Shown here one piece after another: positions 1 to 9,285 of a DNA stretch of 64,000 bases (position 1 is the stretch's first letter; each line of letters begins with the position of its first letter). The notes below the pieces were generated by a model. It had not been told where the DNA came from and made no database searches. It saw only the letters and a list, made by a program, of their open reading frames with translations. The position numbers and the translations under genes were made by a program. The DNA lies in NCBI GenBank assembly GCA_019217005.1, contig JAHBNG010000051.1:29948-93947 (forward strand), written 5' to 3'. This stretch comes from Chloroflexi bacterium TSY (GTDB lineage Bacteria; Chloroflexota; Anaerolineae; Caldilineales; Caldilineaceae).

Positions 1-43
1 TGCCTACTATGATCGTCCTACATAGACACAACAGGAAGTATCA

Positions 44-1069
44 ATGATCCAAGAATTCACCATCAGCCGCGACGATTCCGTCTACGAAGCCTGGCCCGAC
101 ATCGTCCTAACCCCTTCCAGCAAGCTGATCTGCGTCTTTGCCGAATGTACGCACCACCATGACCGTTCCTACACCCGTATTATGCTCACCGAATCAGATG
201 ATCGAGGACGAACCTGGACACCAAAACGCTCCCTGACCGACGGCACCCAGGGCCTACCTTACTATAACTGCGGACGGATCATGCGGTTAAGCGATGGCCG
301 CTACGTGATTATTGTGGACAAAGTGTACGAGCGAGCTGAAGGTGGAGGACGGATTCTGCTCTATTTTAGCGAAGATGAGGGCCAAAGCTGGAGCGAACCC
401 GTCGAAACACCTGCTCGCGGCATTGTACCGGACAAATTACTGGAACTCGACACCGGGCGCTGGATCCTATCCTGCCACGACAAGGAGACCGATTTTGGAT
501 ATTTGGTTCAGCGCTTGTGGTACTCGAATGATCAAGGGGCAACCTGGTCAGATCCGATAGTTGTGGGCCGCCAGGAAGGGTTAAATTTGTGTGAGGTGTC
601 GATTTTGCCCATCGAGGGTCAAACACTCGTCGCTTTTATGCGCGAAAATTCTTTCCAAGGCTGGGATTGCTACAAAGCCATCTCTCATGATAATGGCGAA
701 TCCTGGAGCGACTTGATAAATTTTCCCCTACCTGGTTGTCACCGACCCGTAGCGGGCTGGCTCCAAAATGGTCAAATCATGATCACGCATCGCTTTATCC
801 AAGGCGGCAGGCGCGGCTTCTTTGGTGGGCATCAGAATTTCTTTGCCGCTCTCACGGACAGAGAATCGGTCCTTGCCCCGACTCGTGACGAGGCGTCGAC
901 GCGCATTCTGCCTATCGATTTTGACCGATCTACCGTCAGCGATACAGGCTATTCCGGCTGGGTACAATTCGAGGATGGCGAAATCTACATTGCCAACTAT
1001 ATCGTCGATGATGCGCCAAATGGACAGATACGGGGCTATTCGCTGCGGATGGATGACTTCATATTATAG
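44..1069 (+). CDS. Sialidase/BNR-repeat glycosidase-like protein
   Basis: 341 aa. Four Asp-box (BNR) motifs of the S-x-D-x-G-x-T/S-W type are visible: SDDRGRTW, SEDEGQSW, SNDQGATW and SHDNGESW. They are spaced as in a six-bladed beta-propeller sialidase fold. No signal peptide is seen, so a cytoplasmic enzyme is likely; the family hydrolyses terminal sialic acid or related glycosides. An AGGAAG ribosome site precedes the ATG by about 7 nt. The PhyH-like gene follows 47 bp downstream on the same strand, suggesting an operon. Exact substrate is unknown. Confidence 0.85.
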   Translation: MIQEFTISRDDSVYEAWPDIVLTPSSKLICVFAECTHHHDRSYTRIMLTESDDRGRTWTPKRSLTDGTQGLPYYNCGRIMRLSDGRYVIIVDKVYERAEGGGRILLYFSEDEGQSWSEPVETPARGIVPDKLLELDTGRWILSCHDKETDFGYLVQRLWYSNDQGATWSDPIVVGRQEGLNLCEVSILPIEGQTLVAFMRENSFQGWDCYKAISHDNGESWSDLINFPLPGCHRPVAGWLQNGQIMITHRFIQGGRRGFFGGHQNFFAALTDRESVLAPTRDEASTRILPIDFDRSTVSDTGYSGWVQFEDGEIYIANYIVDDAPNGQIRGYSLRMDDFIL

Positions 1070-1116
1070 GAACCGCAAAGTGGGCGTAAGACCGATGAAG
1101 GGGACAGGAGAGTAAC

Positions 1117-1911
1117 ATGTTCGATACACTCACCGACGAACAATGGCAGCAATACGAAACCCAAGGATATTTGCGCCTGGGTAAAGTACTGTCTGACGAG
1201 GAGTTGGCTACCTTACAGCAGCGAATGGACGATATTATGTTGGGCCGTGCGCCGCTGGACTATGACCGGATGCTCATGCAGCTAGATCGGGAGCCTGGCA
1301 CAGGGAAAATGGGACCGCAGACCAAGGGGCACAAGGGCGCCACCCTCAGCTACCGCAAGATTCAGGATCTGGAGTTCGACCCACTTTTCTTGGCCTATAT
1401 GCGAAAACCGCTCTTTCGTCATATTTGCGATCGCGTCTACGGAGAGAATACCGACATTGCGTGTTTTCGAGCGATGTTCATGAACAAACCGGCTAAAGAA
1501 GGTTCCCACCTTCGCTGGCACCAAGACCGCTGGAACTATCTGGATCGGGATCCGCTGATTACTATCTGGACCGCCTTGGATCCGGCAACGATTGAAAATG
1601 GCTGTGTACAGATCGCAGCGGGTACACACCATCGATTGTACAACCCATCCAGTCGCTCTGGTCACCTGGAAGACGAACAGGCAGAAGAGCTACTGAAAGA
1701 GGCTGAGGTCGTCCATCTGGAACTAGCTGCGGGAGAAGGTGTCTTGCTCCACAACCACTTACCCCATTCTTCCGAAGTCAACACGACAGAGATTCCACGG
1801 CGAGCCTTCAGCGCCTGTTATATGGATGCCGCCACCCAGACAACCAGCGGTGAGACTTATTCAATTCTATTTGGCGATGACGCTTTAGAATTAGAAGCCG
1901 CTAACATCTGA
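1117..1911 (+). CDS. Phytanoyl-CoA dioxygenase (PhyH) family protein
   Basis: 264 aa, normal for the PhyH family of Fe(II)/2-oxoglutarate oxygenases. The iron-binding HxD is in LRWHQDRW, the distal His in LLHNHLPH, and a conserved Arg (RRAFSACY) fits 2-oxoglutarate binding. The N-terminus (EQWQQYETQGYLRLGKVLSDEE) is typical of the family. A GGGGACAGGAG site precedes the ATG. It probably forms an operon with the upstream sialidase-like gene. The family hydroxylates diverse small substrates; the substrate here cannot be told. Confidence 0.88.
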   Translation: MFDTLTDEQWQQYETQGYLRLGKVLSDEELATLQQRMDDIMLGRAPLDYDRMLMQLDREPGTGKMGPQTKGHKGATLSYRKIQDLEFDPLFLAYMRKPLFRHICDRVYGENTDIACFRAMFMNKPAKEGSHLRWHQDRWNYLDRDPLITIWTALDPATIENGCVQIAAGTHHRLYNPSSRSGHLEDEQAEELLKEAEVVHLELAAGEGVLLHNHLPHSSEVNTTEIPRRAFSACYMDAATQTTSGETYSILFGDDALELEAANI

Positions 1912-1994
1912 CTCCTCACATGACTTGTGGCACTGTTCACAGTGACTTATTCATGGTTATCCTCTCTGAGGAGAACAACCGAATTTATTTTAAA

Positions 1995-2016
1995 TTTATG
2001 GCAGTGCTCAGTATAA
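1995..2016 (+). repeat. Short dispersed repeat E, copy 1
   Basis: The motif TTTATGGCAGTGCTCAGTAT recurs with few changes at about 11375 and 18219, always between genes. At copies 1 and 2 a CTAAAAAGTGT-like motif lies nearby. It may be the end of a degraded mobile element. Function unknown. Confidence 0.4.
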
Positions 2017-2036
2017 ATACACTTTTTAGACGAATG

Positions 2037-2115
2037 GACCTATCCGAAAAGTGATTGTGAGTTCGACCAGCTTCTCGCGTGAGATTGCATCGTTACAGAG
2101 CTTTTCGGATTAGCA
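2037..2115 (+). repeat. ~80 bp dispersed repeat D, copy 1
   Basis: Begins CCTATCCGAAAAGTG and ends CTTTTCGGATTAGCAC, so its ends are inverted. Related copies lie at 9451-9533, 37943-38026, 39727-39809 and 58129-58210. Inner sequence (GTGAGT..GACCAGCTTCTCG) is shared with the 58129 copy. It is a non-coding MITE-like element. Confidence 0.7.
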
Positions 2116-2120
2116 CACAG

Positions 2121-2193
2121 CGTGTCCCAAAGTGTGTAAATGGAAACTGCTCAGCCAGAGAGCCCGCGTCATTTACACGCTTTGTGGTACATG
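2121..2193. repeat. ~75 bp hairpin repeat C, copy 1
   Basis: Imperfect hairpin with arms TGTCCCAAAGTGTGTAAATG and CATTTACACGCTTTGTGGTA. Copies lie at 9190, 15676, 48514 and 54558. It sits directly upstream of the MFS gene and may have displaced its promoter or start. Confidence 0.75.
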
Positions 2194-2215
2194 CCTGATA
2201 AGCACTAATGGCCTC

Positions 2216-3894
2216 GTGAACCCAAAAGCTTCTTCTTCAACACTCCATCAGCCGCTCTTTCTCCGATCCTTGCCGTTCGGCTTATTGGGTTTTCTTCTGC
2301 CAATCTTGGGGTGGTTCAAAATTAGGTTTACACTTTTGATATATAGACAAAAATCTATATGAGACCGTTTTCTCTCTGAGAACCGGCGAAATCAGAGAAT
2401 ATAAACGTTCTTTCTGTTTCTAAAAGTGTAAACCTATCTATCCAGCTAAAATGAACCACCCCCCCAATCTTTGGCAGAAACATGGGTGCGGATGCTTTTG
2501 TGATTGGTGGCCTTTTTTCGATCACACCTCTCATCCTACTCATCGTGCGCCCCATTGTTGGCTGGGCATTAGATCATTACGGCCGACGCCTCTTTTTTAT
2601 CATAGCTATTGCCGGTACCTCCGTTGCTATGTTGCTCTTCGCCTTTACTGAAACTGTAGGGATGCTCTATGCAGCGCGTATCGCACAAGGCATTGCCGCA
2701 GCGTTTATTGGGATCACGGCCCAGACAATCGTGGCCGATCTTGCAACAGCTGACCGACGCGGTACGGAGATGGGCCGTATCGATGAAGTTCAAGTGCGCG
2801 GTGAAATGGTTGGCATTCTCATGGGAATCGTCATCTTTTCAGTTCTTGGGGATCGAGAATTGGGATGGCGTCTCTTGTTTGTAGCATATGCAATCATCTG
2901 TGGGTATGCATCGTGGCTCGCATGGCGTACCGTCCCAGAAACCAAACCAACAAATGATTTAGAGAACGACGCGGCTTCCCTCAAAGAACATCCTGAAATC
3001 CAATCTGGCCCTGTATTCGCCTCATCATCTATTATCCCATCAAACAGTATCATCCCTCATGCCTTCGAACAGAGTCAGGACAAAACTGTTCTGAGCCGAT
3101 ATACAGAGGTTTTTGCTGGATTAACGAAGCCATTGTTGCTGCTCATGTTGATTGTCGTGATGCGAGCCAGCGTTCTTTCGATGATCGATCCGATTTTCCT
3201 GATCTACCTCCAAGATCGCGTCACAACGGAGTTAATGCTTTTAGGTTGGGCCTTCTTTCCAGCCGGGATTGTGTACAGCTTCTTGCCTTCGCGATTGGGT
3301 AAATTAAGCGACCGTTTTGGACGCGCTCCGATGATGGCGATTGGAATGATCGTTGCTGGTCTCTTTTATGCGCTCGTGCCGCAACTCTCGAGCTTGGTTC
3401 TACTCTCTGTGGCAAACGTACTGGTTGCAGTTGGCTGGGCCTTCGCTGACCCGGCTGAAGCAGCTCTCGTTGCTGATTTAACCGATGCGCAAACGCAACG
3501 CCGCACGCAGGGCCAAATCCAGAGTCAGACGCGCGGCCGCGCCTATGCTTGGTATGCGTCTGCGGGAAGTCTTGGTGCAATCATCGGCCCGTTGATAGGT
3601 GGTTGGCTCTACGATCAAATAGGGCAAGCAGTTCCGTTTTACTTAAACGGCATTGTCCTCACCATTTGTGCAATAGGCACGATCATCTTGCTAGGACGAT
3701 CAGATCTGAAAACTTTCTCAAGTTTAAATAGCCGTTTGATCAATTCACTAGAAAACGATAAGATAGACTCAGTAGATCCAAATTTGGCGTTTTTGGCGAT
3801 TTTCAGTCGAGATTGCAGGGATTTTGGAGTCATTTATTCAGATTTCGGTTACAGAAAACAACCTATTTCATATCTGAAAATCGCCCAAATCTAA
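2216..3894 (+). pseudogene. MFS transporter interrupted by a family-A MITE
   Basis: Removing the 2308-2463 insert and one 8-bp target copy (CCAATCTT) gives one frame from GTG 2216 to a TAA at the former junction with the histidine kinase, about 463 aa. Signature MFS segments are present: RPIVGWALDHYGRR (the loop 2-3 motif) and SRLGKLSDRFGRAPMMA (the equivalent loop in the second half). Today translation could restart at ATG 2482, losing the first membrane helix. At the 3' end the family-B element at 3770 replaces the stop and adds about 40 foreign residues. The ancestral TAATG overlap with the kinase implies co-transcription. No clear ribosome site precedes 2216, so the true N-terminus may be lost in repeats C and D. 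Confidence 0.8.
2308..2462 (-). mobile_element. Family-A MITE, copy 1 (in MFS gene)
   Basis: 155 bp with ends GGGGTGGTTCAAAATTAGG and CTAAAATGAACCACCCC. It is flanked by the 8-bp duplication CCAATCTT (2300-2307 and 2464-2471; one extra C precedes the right copy). It contains no transposase, so it must be moved in trans. Confidence 0.92.
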
Positions 3895-3984
3895 CGCAAA
3901 AACTAGATATCGACCGGCAAATTTGTATTTATGTCAACTGTTTAGCCAGAATTCTCTCTCAAAACCTGAAATTTGGATCTACTG
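3770..3984 (+). mobile_element. Family-B MITE, copy 1 (MFS/kinase junction)
   Basis: 215 bp with ends CAGTAGATCCAAATTT and AAATTTGGATCTACTG, flanked by perfect AGACT duplications (3765-3769 and 3985-3989). It sits exactly at the TAATG junction of the MFS and kinase genes. It reads through from the MFS frame, giving that protein a new tail, and pushes the kinase start 220 bp away. Confidence 0.93.
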
Positions 3985-3990
3985 AGACTA

Positions 3991-4997
3991 ATGACCAAGT
4001 ATATTCAGCCGATTTTATATCCGCTACGCTCATGGATGGATCACATTAGCCTCATGGCATTGTCGATCATGGCTATACTTGCCGTCTATCAGTATTCGGC
4101 TGGTGACATTCGTCGTTGGGTGGCTCTCACCATTATGGTCACGTTTGCCTATGGAATATGGTGGTTGAAATGTGGCCCTGTTTTGTGGAAACAAAATGTC
4201 CGCATCGCAATTTTAGCACTGATGCCGTTGATGCTTGAGTGGTTAAATGTAGACGGATTTACCGTTGTCATCATGTACTTTATTCTGAGTTCCGGTGTGA
4301 TGGAGATGCTCCCACCGCGTTTGGGGTACCTTTGGATCTGTTTCTTTGGGCTTCTGACAGTGGGGCTCTATTTTCATTGGATTGGCTTGGATGGTCTCTT
4401 GAATGCCGTTGGCACGTTCGCTGGTTATCTATTCTTTGGCTCCACATCAGAAACTGCGAAGAGGGCCGCAGAAGCGAGTAGGGAGAGCCGGCGGTTGTTG
4501 GGCGAGCTGCAAGAAGCACATCGTGAGCTGCAAGAACGCGCTTCACAAGCAGAAGAATTGGCTGCTTCCGAAGAGCGTAACCGTCTTGCGCGCGAGGTAC
4601 ATGATACACTTGGACATCGATTGACCGTGGCAGCCGTTCAGTTGGAAGGTGCCCAAAGGCTCGTCAAACGCAACCCCGGCAAAGCAGAGATGATGATTGA
4701 CACGGTTCGTAAGCAAGTATTAGAAGGATTGAGCGAACTACGCCGCACAGTTGCGACACTGCGCGCCCCTCTCGAGGAAGATTTATCCTTGTCAAATGCG
4801 CTCACACGATTGGCCAGCAGTTTTGAAGAAGCAACCGGCGTAACAACCTATCTTTCTCTGGCGGACAATTTGCCACAAATACCCGACAGCAAACGGCACG
4901 CTGTTTATCGCGTGGCCCAGGAATCGCTTACAAACATACAACGCCATGCGCAAGCAGAACATGCCTGGTTACGACTGGATCGGCAAAATGGAAGTCT
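3991..4997 (+). pseudogene. Histidine kinase (NarL-type), N-terminal half
   Basis: Starts at ATG 3991. About six hydrophobic segments in the first 160 residues form a membrane sensor region. A coiled linker follows, then a HisKA_3 dimerisation domain with phosphoacceptor His in LAREVHDTLGHR, then the ATPase N box QESLTNIQRHA. The frame runs into a family-B element at 4998 just before the G1 box. The missing G1/G2 part lies at 18238-18432 on the opposite strand. Joined over the shared target the two halves give 398 aa, normal for this family. As it stands the protein lacks ATP-binding boxes and should be inactive. Confidence 0.9.
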
Positions 4998-6006
4998 CAG
5001 TAGATCCAAATTTCAGGTTTTGAGAGAGAATTCTGGCTAAACAGTTGACATAAATACAAATTTGCCGGTCGATATCTAGTTTTTGCGTTAGATTTGGGCG
5101 ATTTTCAGATATGAAATAGGTTGTTTTCTGTAACCGAAATCTGAATAAATGACTCCAAAATCCCTGCAATCTCGACTGAAAATAGCCAAAAACGCCAAAT
5201 TTGGATCTACTGAGACTGGGATACCAAGTTGTGGTAACATAATCTCGTGCATCCGCGACCATTTTGCCCCAGGTTGGCACAAGAGAGGAGATACCAAGTC
5301 CCAGGAAGCTCAGGGCTGACTCGGTAAGGATCATCGATCCAAAGGAGAGGGTTGCGGCCACGATGACCGGGGCAACCGCATTGGGCAAGATGTGCCGAAA
5401 CATGATGCGGATATCGCTAACGCCCAAGGCCCGCGCAGCCTCTACATAATCCCGTTCGCGGATACTCAGCACTTCGCCACGTACAAGCCGAGCAAAGCCA
5501 ACCCAAGCTCCAATGCCCAGAAAGATAATAATGTTCAAGATCCCGCTACCGACGAAAGCGACTGCTGCGATCAGGAGAACAAGAAAGGGGATGGCCGTCT
5601 GCGTGTCGGCAATCCGCATGATAATATCTCCCAATAGTCCGCCACGATATCCCGCAATCAACCCCAGAGAAATCCCCAATACCAACCCGATGATTACGGC
5701 AGCGGCTCCCACCAATAGCGAAATTCGCGAGCCAATCAGTACACGGCTGTAGACATCACGGCCCAAGTTATCACGCCCCATCAGTCCTGCTCCATCCACT
5801 GGATCGAGCCAAATGGGTTTGGCAAAGGGCTTAGAAAAATCAACGGCAACAGGATCATGGGGGGCCAGCCAAGTCCCAAAAAGAGCCATTAGGGTGAAAA
5901 CCAGCACGAGTAGTCCGCCAATGATGCCTTGACGGTGTTTCCATAGGTTGATGCGTTGCTGTGTTTTTATTGCATCCGTTGTTAGATGCTTGCTTACGTT
6001 GCTCAT
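4969..6006 (-). pseudogene. DppC-like ABC transporter permease, C-terminus replaced by MITE
   Basis: Genuine sequence runs 6006 down to 5213. It has the usual N-terminal helix and periplasmic insert, GRDNLGRDVYSRVL, five to six membrane helices and the EAA loop (EVLSIRERDYVEAARALGVS). It ends in WGKMVADARDYVTTTWYPS, where the last helix (about 25-30 residues) should begin. From 5212 the frame reads about 80 residues of family-B element instead. It belongs with the binding protein and DppB-like gene at 7581-9155 and 6556-7491. Loss of the last helix probably inactivates the importer. Confidence 0.88.
4998..5212 (-). mobile_element. Family-B MITE, copy 2 (inversion breakpoint)
   Basis: 215 bp, reversed relative to copy 1. 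Its flanks do not match (AGTCT on the left, AGACT on the right), unlike copies 1, 4 and 5. It carries the variant GGCTATTTT (versus GGCGATTTT in copies 1, 4 and 5), shared only with copy 3 at 18433. Kinase sequence lies to its left and permease sequence to its right: a recombination breakpoint. Confidence 0.92.
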
Positions 6007-6020
6007 TTAAGCTGTTCAGC

Positions 6021-6281
6021 TCATGCAGCCAAAGAGGGGATCGGCTGTTGGCTAACCACTAGATTCGCCAAAGGGAGAGCCGCAATCTCAAGTATCGATA
6101 AGTCTAACCGTTGACTTGCATCTTCTATTTCGATACCGATTACACTATTCCCAGCATCGTAATCTAGCGCAATATTGGGAGCCACTTCTTCCGATTCTGT
6201 GCTCACTCCATCTTTGAGTTGGATATAGAGCATATCGGTTTCTGGAAAATATTGAAAGACCATTTTATCTCTATTACTCAC
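6021..6281 (-). CDS. DUF2283 family small protein
   Basis: 86 aa. It matches the DUF2283 pattern: F/Y-x-P-E-x-D-x-L-Y-I-x-L, then SEEVAPNIALDYD, then VIGIEIEDAS. Function of the family is unknown; members often accompany toxin-like partners. The GTG start overlaps the upstream stop as GTGA, indicating coupled translation; ATG 6263 is an alternative. It lies between two ABC permease genes, an unusual place. Confidence 0.75.
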   Translation of the reverse strand: MSNRDKMVFQYFPETDMLYIQLKDGVSTESEEVAPNIALDYDAGNSVIGIEIEDASQRLDLSILEIAALPLANLVVSQQPIPSLAA

Positions 6282-6427
6282 TCATCAAATCCACGATCTG
6301 GGAAAGCATTATGCACAGTTTCACCATCAGGTTCCACAATTACACGTAAATATTGCCCCAACGATTCGATGTGTCCCCAGAAACGAATTAGCCTTTTAGA
6401 AAAAGATTTTCTTGTCGTTGATGGCAT
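6278..6427 (-). CDS. Small ORF upstream of DUF2283, probable C-terminal remnant
   Basis: 49 aa, beginning MPSTTRKSFSKRLIRFWGHI and ending NAFPDRGFDE, with its stop overlapping the DUF2283 start (GTGA). The central LRVIVEPDGE and the end look like the tail of a larger family that commonly precedes DUF2283 genes (recalled, not searched). No ribosome site is visible and an inverted repeat begins exactly at its start. It is therefore more likely the remnant of a longer gene than a complete one. Confidence 0.45.
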   Translation of the reverse strand: MPSTTRKSFSKRLIRFWGHIESLGQYLRVIVEPDGETVHNAFPDRGFDE

Positions 6428-6471
6428 TTCAGCTGGTCAGCTCGTCAGCTCTCTGGCTGACCGGCTGAAAT
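6426..6471. repeat. Inverted repeat (hairpin)
   Basis: Arms TTTCAGCTGGTCAGC and GCTGACCGGCTGAAA pair at 14 of 15 positions around a 14-nt loop that repeats CGTCAGCT. It lies upstream of the small ORF. It may be the scar of an insertion that removed the ORF's 5' half. Confidence 0.6.
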
Positions 6472-6555
6472 GCTGACAAGCTACTGTTTCGTGTGGAAAA
6501 GCATTATCTGAACATCTATAGGCACATAACTCTGTCAATACATCAATCTCACTTT

Positions 6556-7491
6556 TTAGCTATGCCGAATCCGCGGATCGACGATCACATAGACCAAATC
6601 CAATAACAAAAAAGTGAGAACCGTCAGCACCGAAAAAAGAATCACGTCAAGGAAAACAACCGGATAATCCCGCGCCATCACGGCCTGTGCGAGCAGGTTG
6701 CCAACGCCGGGCCAGGCAAAGACAACCTCAACGATGACGACTGTGCCAATTAGATGGGGCAATGCAGAGAGGGTGACTGTAATGATCGACATGCTGCCGT
6801 TGCGTAGGGCGTGACCGAAGATCACGCTGCGTTCGGCCAATCCTTTGGCTCGCGCCGTGCGGACGTAATCCTGATTCATCGCCTCCAACATGCCGGAGCG
6901 CCCAATGCGGGCCACTGTTGCCATCAACCCAGTGGAGAGCGTCACAGCGGGAAGAATCAAGTGTTTCCAGGTTCCTGTGCCAGAGGTAGGGAGCAAACGC
7001 AGCGTCACGGAGAAGATCACAATTAAGATAATGGCCATAAAGAATTGGGGCATCACAATCCCCAATACCGCGCCTGTTGTCGCTGCAGTGTCGATGAAAG
7101 ATCCCCGCTTGAGAGCTGCAATGATGCCCAGCGGTAAACCGACCAAAATCCCGATCACAGCTGCGGCAGCACCAAGCAGCAAGCTGTTGGGCAATCGTTC
7201 AAAGACAACGCGTGTGGCGGGTACCCCATAGCGAAAAGAATAGCCAAAGTCCATTTGAAGCGTACGCTGCCAGAAGACGAAGTACTGAACATAGAGCGGC
7301 TTGTCCAGCCCCATTTTGCGCCGGATCTCTTGATACTCAGCCTCGATCTCCTCCCGGTCCCGATTTGGATCCAGATTCACGCCCAAACTGGCTGGATCAC
7401 CTGACACCCGGATCAGGAAGAAGACCAACGTCACAACCAAAAATATGACGAGAACTGCCTGTAGCAGTCGGCGGACGATAAAGGCTTGCAT
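6556..7491 (-). CDS. DppB-like ABC transporter permease
   Basis: 311 aa from ATG 7491 (MQAFIVRRLLQAVLV, the standard start of this family). The N-terminal helix is followed by an extracytoplasmic stretch with the typical MGLDKPLYVQYF, then FGYSFRYG, more helices, and the EAA loop (MLEAMNQDYVRTARAKGL). It ends LVYVIVDPRIRH as expected. It acts as the inner-membrane partner of the DppC-like gene at 5213-6006 in peptide or oligosaccharide import. The binding protein lies 90 bp upstream; two small genes separate it from DppC. Confidence 0.92.
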   Translation of the reverse strand: MQAFIVRRLLQAVLVIFLVVTLVFFLIRVSGDPASLGVNLDPNRDREEIEAEYQEIRRKMGLDKPLYVQYFVFWQRTLQMDFGYSFRYGVPATRVVFERLPNSLLLGAAAAVIGILVGLPLGIIAALKRGSFIDTAATTGAVLGIVMPQFFMAIILIVIFSVTLRLLPTSGTGTWKHLILPAVTLSTGLMATVARIGRSGMLEAMNQDYVRTARAKGLAERSVIFGHALRNGSMSIITVTLSALPHLIGTVVIVEVVFAWPGVGNLLAQAVMARDYPVVFLDVILFSVLTVLTFLLLDLVYVIVDPRIRHS

Positions 7492-7508
7492 GGTTCTCCA
7501 GAAAATGT

Positions 7509-7570
7509 ATGACAAGATGAGGGGATGACAAGATGACAAGATGACTGTCCTGCAGCCCTCATCTTGTCAT
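7509..7570. repeat. Hairpin with short GATGACAA repeats
   Basis: TGACAAGATGAGGG pairs with CCCTCATCTTGTCA, with further GATGACAAGATGACAA repeats between the arms. It lies between the binding-protein and permease genes. It could attenuate transcription after the binding protein, a common way to make more binding protein than permease. There is no clear T run. Confidence 0.5.
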
Positions 7571-7580
7571 CTTGACAAAT

Positions 7581-9155
7581 TTATTCGGATGGAACGTGCA
7601 TCTCAAAGGACTTATTAAAGCTTAGTTCGGGTAGATTCGGGGCCAATGCATAGAGTGCTGGAATAGTGTAGGCGTAGATAGCCTGGGCGTTTTCACAGGA
7701 ATAGGCTGCAATTTCTTTGACCACTTCCTCACGTTCGGCCGCATCCACAATTCCTCGCTTTGTAGTAACCCGCTCAACAAAGTCCGCATCGGTCGGTGTC
7801 CCATCCTTGACGGAGGTCCACATGGAAGAGTTATTGTCGAGCAGATACCAGTTCAGGCCAATGTTCATGATGGGTGGCAGGGTTTGGTCAATGAGTTGTT
7901 GTAGCCAGACTGAGGATTCCATAAACTCCATGTTGACCTCGATGCCAACCGCAGCCCACTGGGCAATCACAGCCTCCATGAAGGGTTGGTCGCGGAAATA
8001 GCGTCCAGCCGTTGAGGAGCCATCAACGGTAAAGCCGTCGGGATATCCCGCTTCAACGAGCAACGCCTTGGCCTTTTCTGGATCATAGGGATAGCGCATG
8101 ACGTCTGGATTGTAACCAAAACCACCTGGGGCCACGATTTGACAGTCCAGCAAGGTGCCGTAGCCGCCGGCGATCGTCTTCCACATGCCTTCCAGATCGA
8201 TGGCATAGAGCATGGCTTGCCGCACGCGCACATCCTGCATTGGTTCTGATTCGCCCCAAATGTCAAGACCCACATACATGCTCTGCATACTGTCACCAGC
8301 GAACAGCTCAAAGCCTTCCGCCAACAAACTATCAACTTGATCTGGCGCTACGTGAGCGGCAACGTGAATTTCGCCGCTTTGTAGAGCAGCCACACGCACT
8401 GCGGATTCAGGCATGTGGCGGAAGGTCACTTTGTCGATGACTGGCTTGTCGCCCGGATAATCTTCCCAACGCTCCAGGCTGATGAAGTTGTCTCGCTCCC
8501 AAGAAGCAAATTTGTAGGGTCCAGTTCCCACAGGTTCTTCAATGTACCCGTCAAGACCAACGGCTTCTAAGTGGTCCGGTGCGAGAGGCATGTGATTGGC
8601 AAAGAGATTGGCCCAGACATCGACTGGCTTGATGAGCTTGAACTCTATGGTATAGTCATCGATCACTTCATAGGATTCATAGTCGTTCAGCTGCCGGAAA
8701 GACCAGGTGAACTTCTGCGGTTCAGCATTTTTGAGGAACTCAAACGATCGGGCAAGACCAGGTGCAGTGAGCTGTTCCCCGTTATGAAACTGGATACCCT
8801 CCTTGATGACGATACGCACGGATGTATCATCAAGCAATTCCATCGATTCCAGCAAATTTGGTTCGATGGCCCCCGTCTCTTCATTCAAGACAGCCAGGGT
8901 TTCGTACATCAGTGTGGAAAAGATACGCGATTGGAGAGAAGGAATTGTATTGCCCACCAGCGTCACGGGTAGGGCCCCCATTCCCACGACCATCTCGTCG
9001 GGATAGCCCTCTTCGGCCATGGCTGTGGATTCCTCGCTGGATGTGGACTCTCCGGTTGCTGGTGTCGTGGCAGGAACACAACCTGCCAAAATCATCATCA
9101 GCAATATGCTAATGATGCCCAAAGTTCTGACTGTTCGATATGGCTTTTTGACCAT
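7581..9155 (-). CDS. Solute-binding protein family 5 lipoprotein (DppA-like)
   Basis: About 524 aa from ATG 9155, chosen because AAAGGAGG precedes it. The longer frame to 9242 reads into a hairpin repeat. The signal peptide ends in lipobox ILAGC, followed by a Ser/Glu-rich linker. The SBP_bac_5 pattern is clear: LNEETGAIEPNLLESMEL, IKEGIQFHNGEQLTA, PVGTGPYKF, VRQAMLYAIDLE. It captures peptides or sugars outside the membrane for the permeases downstream. Confidence 0.93.
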   Translation of the reverse strand: MVKKPYRTVRTLGIISILLMMILAGCVPATTPATGESTSSEESTAMAEEGYPDEMVVGMGALPVTLVGNTIPSLQSRIFSTLMYETLAVLNEETGAIEPNLLESMELLDDTSVRIVIKEGIQFHNGEQLTAPGLARSFEFLKNAEPQKFTWSFRQLNDYESYEVIDDYTIEFKLIKPVDVWANLFANHMPLAPDHLEAVGLDGYIEEPVGTGPYKFASWERDNFISLERWEDYPGDKPVIDKVTFRHMPESAVRVAALQSGEIHVAAHVAPDQVDSLLAEGFELFAGDSMQSMYVGLDIWGESEPMQDVRVRQAMLYAIDLEGMWKTIAGGYGTLLDCQIVAPGGFGYNPDVMRYPYDPEKAKALLVEAGYPDGFTVDGSSTAGRYFRDQPFMEAVIAQWAAVGIEVNMEFMESSVWLQQLIDQTLPPIMNIGLNWYLLDNNSSMWTSVKDGTPTDADFVERVTTKRGIVDAAEREEVVKEIAAYSCENAQAIYAYTIPALYALAPNLPELSFNKSFEMHVPSE

Positions 9156-9189
9156 TATGGCCTCCTTTGTCGGAAAAATATTTATGGGA

Positions 9190-9262
9190 GTGTGTACCAA
9201 AGTGTGTAAATGCAACCGATTCTCTGACTGAGCGGTCTCCATTTACATACTTTGGTACACAC
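9190..9262. repeat. ~75 bp hairpin repeat C, copy 2
   Basis: Near-perfect hairpin with arms GTGTACCAAAGTGTGTAAAT and ATTTACATACTTTGGTACAC. It lies in the leader of the binding-protein operon, about 35 bp upstream of its start. Confidence 0.85.
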
Positions 9263-9285
9263 TCAATTACATTGATGTAGAATTG

